Below, in pieces: positions 46,223 through 54,376 of a stretch of 64,000 nt of DNA. The first letter of the stretch is position 1. The number at the start of each line of letters is the position of its first letter. Under the pieces are notes generated by a model. That model saw only the letters and a program-made list of their open reading frames with translations. It searched no databases and was not told where the DNA came from. Source of the stretch: Nannocystis sp. (GTDB lineage Bacteria; Myxococcota_A; Polyangia; Nannocystales; Nannocystaceae); contig NZ_JADJNN010000013.1 of the NCBI RefSeq assembly GCF_016714285.1, positions 124,001-188,000 on the forward strand, given 5' to 3'. The translations under genes were made by a program, and so were the position numbers.

Positions 46223-48328
46223 ATGATGGCTGCCTCGCATACCCCCAAGCTCCCCGCGCGACTCGCCTCGCTGACGCTCGCTGCGCTCGTCGCCTGCACG
46301 GTCGACCCGGGCACGACCACCGAGGGCGCAGGCTCCACGACCGACGCGACCACCGCCGAGCCACCGACCACGACCACGCCGACGGCCGGCACCGACGATC
46401 CGAGCACCGGAGAACCCACCGGCGACCCGACCGGCGACCCCTTGCCACCGGCCGAGGTCCCGCAGGGCTGCAACCCGATCGCCTACGAGGCGGACTGCAT
46501 GCTGCCCTACCCCTCCGACTGGTTCACCGTGCCGGACGCCTCGCTCCCGGGCGGGTTGCGCGTGGCGCTGAGCCCGGAGGCGACCCCGAAGACGCTCGAG
46601 GGCGTCGCCATCGACAACCTCCTGGCCCACCCAGCGGACGGCTTCTCGCAGCACATGCCGATCCTCGCGCTGTTCCCCGCGGGCATCGACACCACCGGCC
46701 TGACCTTCCACCTTGATGGCGGCGACGCGACCCTGAGCGCGACCAGCCCGACCCTCCTGCTCAACGCCGACACCGGCGAGCTGGTCCCCCACTGGGTCGA
46801 GCTCGACGCCATGACCGACGACCCGAAGAAGCAAGCGCTGATCGTCCGCCCGTTCGTGCGCCTCACCGCCAGCACCCGCTACATCGTCGCGTTCCAGGGC
46901 CTGACCGCCGCCAGCGGCGAGCGGGTCGCCCCGCCCCTCGGCTTCGCCCACCTGCTGCAAGGCGACGTGGCCGGCCATCCGCTGCTCGAGACCCTGGCCA
47001 CCCGCTACGAGGCCGAGATCTTCCCGGCGCTCACCAAGCTCGGCGTGGCCCGCGACGACCTCCAGCTCGCGTGGGACTTCACCACAGCCTCCGACGAGCG
47101 CAACACCCGGGACATGTGGGCGATCCGCGACGACATCGTCGCCACCCTCGGCCAGGCCGGCCCGGCCCTCGAGGTCGACCTCGTGCTCCCGGAATACAGC
47201 GACGAGATCGCCCTGCGCGTCGAGGGCCGCATCGAGGTCCCCCTCTACCTCGAAGCCGACGAACCAATGGCCTGGCTGCACCGCGACGGCAAAGGCAACG
47301 TCGTCGCCAACGGCACCCACTGGGTCCCCTTCACCTTCCAGATCCCCACGACCGCCTTCCCCACCGAACCCGGCTTCGAGCCCCTGCGCATCATTCAGTT
47401 CGGCCACGGCTTCTTCGGCGAGCGCGAGGAGATCAACTGGAGCGCGATGCGGGCCTTCTCGAGCGAGCGCCGCGTCGCCATGATCGCCACCGAATGGGTG
47501 GGCATGGCCGCCGACGACCAGGGCGCGGTCGTCCAGACGATCTTCGACGACCCCGCCAACGTGTTCCTGTTCACCGACCGCCTCCACCAGGGCTTCGCCA
47601 ACCAGCTCGCCCTCAGCTACGCAATCCAGACCACCCTCGCCGACGCCGAGGCGATGTCCGCGTTCAAGCAGCTGCTCTACGACCCCGACCAGCTGTACTG
47701 GTACGGCATCTCCCAGGGCTCCATCTTCGGCGCGACCTTCATGGCCCTCACGCCGACGATCGAGAAGGCGGTCCTGGACGTCGGGGGCGGCCCCTATTCG
47801 CTGATGATGACCCGCTCCGGCAGCTTCTCCGACCTGTTCTCGATCGTGAAGGTGGTGCTCGGCGACGAACCACTGACGGTCCAGAAGTTCATCGCGATGA
47901 GCCAGCACACCTGGGACCGCGTCGACCCGATCACCTACGCGCCGCGCGTGCTGCAAGACCCACCCAAGGACAGCCCGCCGCGAACAGTGCTGTTTAGCTT
48001 CGGCGTCGGCGACCACTCCGTCACCAACGTCGCCAGCCACCTGCTCCTGCGCGCGCTCGGCATCGACCTGCTCGCCCCGGCAGCCAAGGAGGTCTATGGC
48101 CTCGGCACCGTCCCAGCGCCCACCGCCGGCTCGGCCGCAGTGGTCGTCGATTTCATGTACCCGAATCCGGCCGGCATCGAGGCCAAGCTGCCCGACCCGC
48201 CGCCCGACGAGGAAAACGTCCACGAAGGCGTCCGCCGCAACCCGAAGATCAGGGACATGATCGACGCATTCCTGCGCCCCGGCGGCCAGATCGAGAACTT
48301 CTGCGACGGGCCCTGCGACCCCGAATGA
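46223..48328 (+). CDS. Large alpha/beta-hydrolase-like lipoprotein
   Basis: A 701-residue lipoprotein (or 700 from the second of two adjacent ATGs). Lipobox in LAALVAC, Thr/Pro linker to ~75, then a ~300-residue region opening NPIAYEADCMLPYPSDWF with many short strands. A hydrolase-like core follows: IIQFGHGFFGEREE (oxyanion side), ATEWVGMA, and YWYGISQGSIFG, whose GxSxG holds the putative nucleophile Ser. VGDHSV could hold the catalytic His. The architecture is like large secreted myxobacterial esterases of unknown substrate. Two Cys near the C terminus (NFCDGPCD) may pair. Confidence 0.78.
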   Translation: MMAASHTPKLPARLASLTLAALVACTVDPGTTTEGAGSTTDATTAEPPTTTTPTAGTDDPSTGEPTGDPTGDPLPPAEVPQGCNPIAYEADCMLPYPSDWFTVPDASLPGGLRVALSPEATPKTLEGVAIDNLLAHPADGFSQHMPILALFPAGIDTTGLTFHLDGGDATLSATSPTLLLNADTGELVPHWVELDAMTDDPKKQALIVRPFVRLTASTRYIVAFQGLTAASGERVAPPLGFAHLLQGDVAGHPLLETLATRYEAEIFPALTKLGVARDDLQLAWDFTTASDERNTRDMWAIRDDIVATLGQAGPALEVDLVLPEYSDEIALRVEGRIEVPLYLEADEPMAWLHRDGKGNVVANGTHWVPFTFQIPTTAFPTEPGFEPLRIIQFGHGFFGEREEINWSAMRAFSSERRVAMIATEWVGMAADDQGAVVQTIFDDPANVFLFTDRLHQGFANQLALSYAIQTTLADAEAMSAFKQLLYDPDQLYWYGISQGSIFGATFMALTPTIEKAVLDVGGGPYSLMMTRSGSFSDLFSIVKVVLGDEPLTVQKFIAMSQHTWDRVDPITYAPRVLQDPPKDSPPRTVLFSFGVGDHSVTNVASHLLLRALGIDLLAPAAKEVYGLGTVPAPTAGSAAVVVDFMYPNPAGIEAKLPDPPPDEENVHEGVRRNPKIRDMIDAFLRPGGQIENFCDGPCDPE

Positions 48329-48339
48329 CCCCCCGCTGA

Positions 48340-48345
48340 TACAAT
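48340..48345 (+). promoter_or_regulatory. Extended -10 TG-A-TACAAT, 9 nt before ATG 48355
   Basis: tgatacaat is the closest match to an ideal extended -10 in the window. The predicted leader is 2-3 nt. Confidence 0.6.
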
Positions 48346-48354
48346 CTCGCCGCG

Positions 48355-48942
48355 ATGGACTGGTTCAAGCGACACCTGCGCAACACCTTCCTGACCGGCA
48401 TCTTCTCCGCGATCCCCATCGTCATCACCGTCGTCGTCATCTGGTACGTCGAGAAGCTCACCCGCGAACCGCTCAAGGCCCTCACCGGCGTCGACACCCC
48501 CTTCCTCGGCATCGCCGCCGCCATCGTCCTCCTCTACCTGCTCGGCCTCCTCGTCAACAGCCTCGTCGGCCGCTACCTCCTGCGCTGGCTCGACGCCCTC
48601 CTCCGCCGCGTCCCCGTGCTCAAGGACGTCTACGAGGCCTGGCGCCACATCACCCTCACCCCCGGCGGCAAGGAGGGCATCTACGCCAAGGTCGTGCTCG
48701 TCCCCACCGAGGGCGACGCCCTCGCCATGGGCTTCACCAGCGGCGAGTCCGTCCCCGGCAACCCCGAGCTGTGCTGCGTGTTCATCCCCGGCACCCCGAA
48801 CCCCACCTCGGGGCGCCTCGTCTTCGCCCCCCGCGCCCGCTGCGTCGAGCTCGGCATCTCCGCCGAGGAGGCCTTCAAGTTCGCCCTCTCGGGCGGCAAC
48901 TACGTGCCCGAGCCCGTCGGCCCGCGCTCGCTCGCCCGCTGA
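48355..48942 (+). CDS. DUF502 family membrane protein
   Basis: A 195-residue protein typical of DUF502. It has two N-terminal membrane helices (~12-32 and ~50-75), the conserved PVLKDVYEAWRHI segment, then VLVPTEGDALAMGFTSGE and the IPGTPNPTSGRLVF core, with a C-terminal AEEAFKFALSGGN. The family is widespread in bacteria and plants (COV-like) and has no assigned biochemical role. Length is normal. Confidence 0.92.
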   Translation: MDWFKRHLRNTFLTGIFSAIPIVITVVVIWYVEKLTREPLKALTGVDTPFLGIAAAIVLLYLLGLLVNSLVGRYLLRWLDALLRRVPVLKDVYEAWRHITLTPGGKEGIYAKVVLVPTEGDALAMGFTSGESVPGNPELCCVFIPGTPNPTSGRLVFAPRARCVELGISAEEAFKFALSGGNYVPEPVGPRSLAR

Positions 48943-49028
48943 CATTCGTAGGACCTTCGTTGGGCCACCGTTTGGCCGCTGCTGCCCGCCTGACCCCGTT
49001 CCCGCCTCCGGGCCTGGAGCTCCCGCAT

Positions 49029-49832
49029 ATGTGCTGCTTCGCCTTCCCGACCCCGACCTCGCTGCTCGCCCGCATGCTCGTGCGACCGATCCGCGTGCAC
49101 AACACCCAGATCTTCGCCCGCCTCGACGGCCCGCAGCAGCTCGTCGCATATGCCATGAACCTGCGCGCCCGCAGCGAGGTCGCAATGATCTTGCCGCTCC
49201 CCGTCCGCCCCGGCGCCGACGAGGCTGACCTGCATTTCATCGACCTCTCCGCCGCCCCCGACCTCTTCGACCTGCTCCACCTCGCCTTCATGCCGCCGCC
49301 GATGCCCGCCGCCAAGGGCGGCTTCATGCCCCAGGGCATCTCCCGCAGCCGCCAGACGCTGATCGTCCGCCAGGTCGGCGCCTTCGAGGCCTCCTTCGTC
49401 CCCAGCATCGCCGACTTCGACCGCCTCGACCCCCGCTTCCGCCTGCCCGACGCCGTGTGGTCCGAGCTGCCCGTCCACGACTTCGGCTTCGCCGTGTTCA
49501 AGCTCCGCGAGACCGGCGGCGACGCCAAGATCCACCCGATGGCCTTCCGCTTCCCCACCCGCGACCCGGCCCGCATCTTCTTCCCCACCCTGCACATCCA
49601 CGACGGCAAGGCCCACAGCCACGCCCGCTTCGACCACTCGCTCTACTACCAGCGCAGCGACAGCAGCGTCGATCCAGACCACGCCCGCCCGCTCTTCACC
49701 GAACTCGTCACCCGCGCCGCCGAGCGCTCCAACGGCCTCGTGCACCGCGAATGGCCGCTGGCCCGCGCGACCCTCACGGGCCGCCGGGCCAACGCCGACA
49801 CCTGGTTCACGGCGTCGGGATCAGCGGCTTGA
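49029..49832 (+). CDS. Hypothetical protein
   Basis: A 267-residue protein with no signal peptide or membrane helix. Segments such as VHNTQIFARLDGPQQLVAYAMNL, AMILPLPVRPGADEADLHFIDL, HPMAFRFPTRDP and IFFPTLHIHDGKAHSHARFDHSLYYQ suggest a beta-rich fold with a His-rich region (HIHDGKAHSHARFDH) that could bind metal. I do not recognise the family. A ggag at suitable distance makes the ATG at 49029 (MCCFAF) a plausible leadered start. Its 3' end overlaps the convergent gene by 26 bp. Confidence 0.7.
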   Translation: MCCFAFPTPTSLLARMLVRPIRVHNTQIFARLDGPQQLVAYAMNLRARSEVAMILPLPVRPGADEADLHFIDLSAAPDLFDLLHLAFMPPPMPAAKGGFMPQGISRSRQTLIVRQVGAFEASFVPSIADFDRLDPRFRLPDAVWSELPVHDFGFAVFKLRETGGDAKIHPMAFRFPTRDPARIFFPTLHIHDGKAHSHARFDHSLYYQRSDSSVDPDHARPLFTELVTRAAERSNGLVHREWPLARATLTGRRANADTWFTASGSAA

Positions 49833-51744
49833 TCTGCTCGATCAGCTGCTGCGAGAACACATACTCCATCACCGTCGCGCCCTCCTTCGTGTAACGCGTC
49901 GTGAAGTAGAAGTCGCCGAGGTCAGTGCCGAGGTTCTGCGGCACACCCTCCGTGCGCGCACCGTAGGCCGAGAGCCCGCGCACCCACGCCAGCAGCTCCT
50001 TGAGGTCGACCGCCAGCACGCCGGCCATCTCGCTGTCGCGCGCCAGCGCCTTCTGCAGCCCGGCCTCGCCGGCCACGTTGCCCGCGCCCGTGAAGCCAGC
50101 GATCACCCGCTTCAGGTACTTCGCCTCGGCCTTCGGCGCGACCGTGAAGATCACGCTGCCCCCGGCCTCTGCGCGATCGATGTTGATCAGGAGCCCGCCG
50201 AGGGTCTTGTCGACCATCGCCTTCGCATCCGGCGGCATGTTCTTCTCAATCTCGCCCTTGATCAACGCGCCCGGCTCGATCGTCCAGCGGTCGACCGCCG
50301 TGCCGTCGAGGCTCGCCGCGTCGGGCGTGAACTTCCAGCTCACGTACTGCGAGAACTGCGAGCCGAGCACCGCCTCCGGCGTGAAGCTGGCGGACCACGC
50401 CTTCCAACCATCACGCCCCGACTTGCCCGGCTGCAGCCGCCCCGCCATCGTCAGCCCGAAGATCGCCCCCTCCTCGCGCCCCAGCGCGACCAGGGTCTGG
50501 CCGTCGTAGAGCGCGGCGTTCTCCGTCTGGAACGCCGTGATCGCCGCCTCGACGCCCGCCGCGTCCCGACCGGTCAACGCACCCCACACCTCGCCGACCA
50601 GCTTGCGACCCTCGGCCGCGCTCTGCAGCGTGTAGGCCGCGTTGCTGATGTGGAGCGCCAGCAACGCCGCCGTCCCGCTCGGGGCCAGCCCCGCGAACGC
50701 CGGGTCGAGCCGCGCATCCCCGTACAGCGCCATGTCCTGCGCCATCCGGCTGCCCGCGGTCGGGAACAGCGCCCCGCCGAGCATCACCCCCGCCGGCTCG
50801 ACGCTGAAGAAGAAGGTGAACTGCGAGAACTCGGACAGCCGGTCCATCGTCGTCTTGCTGCTGCGCTGGCGGTAGTCCGACCACGCCTTCACCGCGGCGT
50901 CGGCCGCCGGGTTGCCGGTCGGCGGCGGCGTCTGCCCGTTCATCTGCTCGAGGATCGGCGCCAGCAAGCTGCTGTAGCGCTGGGCCACCGTCGCCACGTA
51001 GGCGACGAACTCGACGTCGCCGTGGATGTCCGCCGCCCGGTCGACCACGTTGCGCTGCAGGTACGCCTGGGTCTTGGCGTGCGTCTCGGCCCCGCTGCTG
51101 GCGAACACCGTGTCGCCCGCGCCGGCGTCGACGTACACCGACTTGCCCTCGATCATGTACGCCGCCACGTGCCCGCCCGCGTCGGTCTGCTTGTTGGTGT
51201 CACCCAGGTCGGCCACGAAGGCCTTGGCCCCGCCCTTGTACCCGAAGGTGCAACCCAGCTTGATGTCGTCGAGCTTCGGCTCGACCAGCGCGCAGCCCAG
51301 CGGCGCCGCCAGGTCGTAGTTCATCGCCAGGTTGCTGCGCTTGTCCAGCGCCAGCGAGACGAAGCTGCGCAGCGCCCCCTCGTCGAGGAAGCCGGCGAAG
51401 CGCGCGGGCACCAGCTGGGTGCGAATGTCCGCCAGCAGCTGCGAGGGGCTGGCGATAGCGAAGTGACCGAGCACGTCGGGCTCGGCCTGCAGCGCGTGGA
51501 TCGTCCCGCCGCTGCCCATCTTGACCGAGGCCACCACGGAGCTCGGCGCCGGCGGCTTGGCGATGTCTGGCGCCGTCCCGGTCGCGGTCCCCAGCTTGCT
51601 CGCGTCCTTACCGTCCACCGTCGCCGCAGCGCCGGTCTTGGCTTCGGGCTTCTTCGGCTCGTCCTTGCTGCAGGCGAACGCGACGAGCGAGGAAAGGAGC
51701 ACGGCGAGCGTGCGAGGCGACGTGACAGAGAGCGCGTGTTGCAT
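49807..51744 (-). CDS. Large lipoprotein of unknown function
   Basis: A 645-residue lipoprotein starting at 51744 (MQHALSV) with lipobox SLVAFAC and an Ala/Lys/Thr linker. The mature domain is long and mixed alpha/beta without recognised motifs, e.g. HFAIASPSQLLADIRTQLVPARFAGFLDEG, FTFFFSVEPAGVMLGGALFP and DFYFTTRYTKEGATVMEYVF. The overall organisation resembles DUF3352-like bacterial proteins that score repeated structural units, but this is a loose resemblance. TATTCT lies 14 nt upstream of the start. The last 26 bp overlap the convergent gene. Confidence 0.72.
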   Translation of the reverse strand: MQHALSVTSPRTLAVLLSSLVAFACSKDEPKKPEAKTGAAATVDGKDASKLGTATGTAPDIAKPPAPSSVVASVKMGSGGTIHALQAEPDVLGHFAIASPSQLLADIRTQLVPARFAGFLDEGALRSFVSLALDKRSNLAMNYDLAAPLGCALVEPKLDDIKLGCTFGYKGGAKAFVADLGDTNKQTDAGGHVAAYMIEGKSVYVDAGAGDTVFASSGAETHAKTQAYLQRNVVDRAADIHGDVEFVAYVATVAQRYSSLLAPILEQMNGQTPPPTGNPAADAAVKAWSDYRQRSSKTTMDRLSEFSQFTFFFSVEPAGVMLGGALFPTAGSRMAQDMALYGDARLDPAFAGLAPSGTAALLALHISNAAYTLQSAAEGRKLVGEVWGALTGRDAAGVEAAITAFQTENAALYDGQTLVALGREEGAIFGLTMAGRLQPGKSGRDGWKAWSASFTPEAVLGSQFSQYVSWKFTPDAASLDGTAVDRWTIEPGALIKGEIEKNMPPDAKAMVDKTLGGLLINIDRAEAGGSVIFTVAPKAEAKYLKRVIAGFTGAGNVAGEAGLQKALARDSEMAGVLAVDLKELLAWVRGLSAYGARTEGVPQNLGTDLGDFYFTTRYTKEGATVMEYVFSQQLIEQIKPLIPTP

Positions 51745-51758
51745 CGGTACGGGCGCGG

Positions 51759-51764
51759 AGAATA
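51759..51764 (-). promoter_or_regulatory. -10 box TATTCT, 14 nt before ATG 51744
   Basis: On the minus strand TATTCT precedes the large lipoprotein gene. The predicted leader is about 7 nt. Confidence 0.45.
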
Positions 51765-51909
51765 GACCACTCCGCGCCGGCGCGAAAGCCGGTGCACGCC
51801 TCCCCCGCCCGTCCCCCGGCGTCCCCACCCGACCCCGCAGAAACCCGCCAGCCCGGCGGGCCGCTTGCCCGGCGAACCCACGAACTTCGCCAGCTGGCCC
51901 GGCCAGCCC

Positions 51910-53056
51910 TTACTTCGCCTCGGCGCTCGCGCTGGCCTTCACCTTCACGCTCGCGCCGCCCTTCCCACCGCCGCCCCCGTCGCCGCCCTCGACCGGCTGC
52001 CCGTTGGTCTTCAGCGGGAACGACGGCGGCGTGTTCGGGTCGCAGTCCGGCGGCGGCCCGAAGCCGTCCGCGTTGAACTCCCACTCGAGCGAGCCCTTGC
52101 CCTTCGGGTCGTTCTTGCTGTTGGCGGTGATGCGGACCTCGTGCTTGCCCTTGCGCGCCGGCGTGCAGTAACTGAGCAGGTAGAAGCGCTTGGTGTGCTT
52201 CTCGATGCGCTCGGCGACCCGCTCGAAGGCCGTCTTGACCTCGGCCTGCTCGGTCGCCAGCTCGGTGCCGTCCTTGCCGACATCCTCCGAGCCCCGCCTT
52301 CTTGATCTCCGCGCCGACCCCGATCGCGTACATCTCGTAGTCGCTGTACTGCTCCTTCGCGATCTCCGTCTTCATCTCGTCGCGCGAGAACCGGGCCGCG
52401 CGGTCGGTGCCGTCGGAGAACACCACCAGGGTGCCGAACTTGAGCGGCTTCTTCTCCTTGTCGAGCCCCTTCTTCAGCTCCTTGAGCCCCTCGATCACCG
52501 CCCCGTGCAGGTTGGTCGACGGGTCCTTGGCCTTGTAGCTGCGCAGCCCCTCGAGCCCGCCGACCGCCGCGCCCTCCGACTCGGTGAAGGGCACCACCGA
52601 CTTGATCTCCTTCTCGCCGTCGAACGCGTAGACCCCGACCTTCTGCGTCTTGCCCACGCGGTCGGTGAACAGCTCCGCCGCGTCGACCAACGAGTCGGTC
52701 GAGCCCGACTCGGTCACGCTGCCCGACACGTCGAGCAGCAGCATCGTGTACATCACCGCCGCGACCTCGGGGTTCTGGATCACCTGCTTGCTCTCGTAGA
52801 CCGAGACCAGCTCGTCGTCCTCGTAGATCTCGAAGTCCTCCGCCTGCAGCCCCGCCACCGGCTCGTCACCCTTCTCGACCGTGAAGAACACCCACACGTT
52901 GTTCGGCTTCTTCTGCGCCGAGTTGAGCCGCGTCACCGTCAGGGCGCAGCCCGCCAGCGACACCGCCGCCGTCATGGCCACCGCGAGACGAGCCCGCCGC
53001 GACCAGAAATTCAACGGGCGCAGGATGGCCTTCAGCATGGAGCTTCGCTTCATCAT
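51910..53056 (-). pseudogene. VWA-domain lipoprotein, frameshifted
   Basis: From the ATG at 53056 the frame gives a lipobox (AAVSLAGC) and then a von Willebrand A domain: MLLLDVSGSVTESGS with the MIDAS DxSxS, later VVFSDGTDRAARFSRDE and MYAIGVGAEI. After AEIKKAGL (about 52285-52293) the frame breaks. The expected continuation EDVGKDGTELATEQ, FYLLSYCTPARKGKHEV and DPNTPPSFPLKTNGQP to the TAA at 51910 is found one frame over. Removing one G from ctcggag restores it. VWA proteins of this VWFA-related type bind ligands through a metal at the cell surface. The start has a TTGACA/TAATCC promoter. Confidence 0.85.
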
Positions 53057-53064
53057 CACGGGCA

Positions 53065-53095
53065 GGATTACCCCAGCCGGGGCAAGGCTTGTCAA
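53065..53095 (-). promoter_or_regulatory. Promoter TTGACA-N19-TAATCC for the VWA gene
   Basis: On the minus strand a perfect -35 TTGACA (53090-53095) precedes TAATCC (53065-53070), which ends 8 nt before the ATG at 53056. The 19-bp spacer is one or two bases long. Confidence 0.45.
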
Positions 53096-53131
53096 TCACG
53101 CTGCGGGCGGAAGCGGCCCGCGACATCCCCT

Positions 53132-53285
53132 CGCGGTCACGTCGACCCCGCCTGGAATTCACCGCCCCGGGCCGGTCCTGCACCCGCGACGCGGTCATGT
53201 CGACCCTCACCGCCCCGGGGCCGGCCCTGCACCCGCGACGCGGTCATGTCGACCCCGCCAGGGACTCACCGCCGGTCCCGCCCAC
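53132..53285 (+). repeat. Three tandem 49-58 bp intergenic repeats
   Basis: Each unit begins cgcggtcaygtcgacc, and the first two end ctgcacccgcga. Unit A is 53132-53189, B is 53190-53238, and C starts at 53239 and decays after the inner part. A and C share an 11-12 bp insert (ccgcctggaatt / ccgccagggact) missing from B. The block sits between the divergent VWA and membrane-protein genes and codes for nothing recognisable. Apart from these repeats and the VWA promoter, 53057-53440 holds only the TAGGCT 17 nt before the ATG at 53441. Confidence 0.8.
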
Positions 53286-53440
53286 GAGCCACACGCGGAC
53301 TCGCCGCCCAGGCGTCCTGTGGCGAGCCGCACCCGACGCAAAGCACATGCCCGATCTCCCGCGCAGACGGCAGCAAACAGCGGTTGCGCCACGGTTGCGC
53401 CGTCGCTACCCCCGGCGTAGGCTGGTCCCCCCGAGGTTTC

Positions 53441-54163
53441 ATGATTGGCATCCGACGCGCGATCTCCCTCCTCCTCCTCAGCCTGTTCTTCTGGAACTTC
53501 GTCCTCACGGCCCTGCTCGGCCCGGACGAGCTGTTCGCCTGCTTCACCGGCCTCTCGATCGTCTACGGCCTCGCCTTCGTCGGCGTCGCCGCGGAGTGGT
53601 TCTGGGCCCGCTGGTTCGCCATCGGCCTCGGCAACTTCGGCGCCCTGTCGCTGCTGACCCTCCTCCAGACCGGCCTCGAGCCCACCATCGCCGTGTTCGG
53701 CGCCTCCCACCTCATCGTCTCCCTGTTCCTCGCCGGCGAGGGCATGGCCGCCCGCTACGAGCACTCCGAGTCCACCGCCGAGCGCTGGCACTTCCAGGAG
53801 GAGTCGCTCGTGCTCATGCGCCGCGCCGTCAAGTCCGCCGGCATGTCGCTGCCCCTCCTCATCCTCTACCCCCTCGCCCCCGCCCCCGAGCTCCTGCACA
53901 TGGTCGCCCTCGTCGCCGGCGTCGTCGGCGTCGCCGGCCTCCTGCGCGGCCGCACCTGGGGCCTCGCCGGCATGGGCATCGCCGGTGGCATCGCCCTCGC
54001 CGATGGTTGCGGCCTGCTCGGCGCCCCCACCGTCAGCTACCTCCTGCTCACCCCGAGTGGCTCCGTGGTCCTGTGGGGCTCCGCCTTCGCCCTGCTCGCC
54101 GGCAGCATGATCGCCGCCCCCCTCACCTTCGCCCGCCCGATCGCCCGCTTCCTCCGCGCCTGA
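53441..54163 (+). CDS. Polytopic membrane protein, hypothetical
   Basis: A 240-residue protein with about seven hydrophobic helices (LLLLSLFFWNFVLTALL, FTGLSIVYGLAFVGVAAEWF, SLLTLLQTG, HLIVSLFLAGEG and three more after a short hydrophilic HSESTAERWHFQEES loop). No family recognised. The start has gagg 6 nt upstream and TAGGCT further up, so a short leader is likely. A rho-independent terminator follows 33 bp after the stop. Confidence 0.72.
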   Translation: MIGIRRAISLLLLSLFFWNFVLTALLGPDELFACFTGLSIVYGLAFVGVAAEWFWARWFAIGLGNFGALSLLTLLQTGLEPTIAVFGASHLIVSLFLAGEGMAARYEHSESTAERWHFQEESLVLMRRAVKSAGMSLPLLILYPLAPAPELLHMVALVAGVVGVAGLLRGRTWGLAGMGIAGGIALADGCGLLGAPTVSYLLLTPSGSVVLWGSAFALLAGSMIAAPLTFARPIARFLRA

Positions 54164-54195
54164 GGCACCTGCGCTGCCCCCCAGCAGTGCAACAC

Positions 54196-54230
54196 GCGGT
54201 CGGCTCCCAACAGCCGGCCGCTTTTTCTTT
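54196..54230 (+). terminator. Rho-independent terminator
   Basis: GCGGTCGGCT-cccaac-AGCCGGCCGC forms a 10-bp stem (one G-T pair), followed directly by TTTTTCTTT. It ends the transcript of the membrane protein gene. A 25-nt near-copy of its right arm and T-tract (three mismatches) lies at 54261-54285. Confidence 0.85.
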
Positions 54231-54363
54231 CAGCCCACGTGCCCGGCGCTCCCCAGCCCGAGCCGGCCGCTGTTGCTTTCGGCCCGACCGGCGCCCCGCC
54301 GCAATAGCTGCCGCTGACATTCGCGACCGAGCATTTTCCTGTCCCCCGCGAGCCCGCCGCGGC

Positions 54364-54369
54364 TAAGGT
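54364..54369 (+). promoter_or_regulatory. -10-like TAAGGT, 7 nt before ATG 54377
   Basis: TAAGGT-cccggcc-ATG precedes murE. Confidence 0.5.
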
Positions 54370-54376
54370 CCCGGCC

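Noticed and set aside
51608..51909. C-terminal extension of the VWA frame after the frameshift
   Set aside because: Residues after AEIKKAGL are Arg/Gly-rich nonsense and the true C terminus is found one frame over, ending at 51910.
53132..53285. Possible CRISPR-like array
   Set aside because: Units are contiguous without unique spacers of even length, and no cas genes are nearby.
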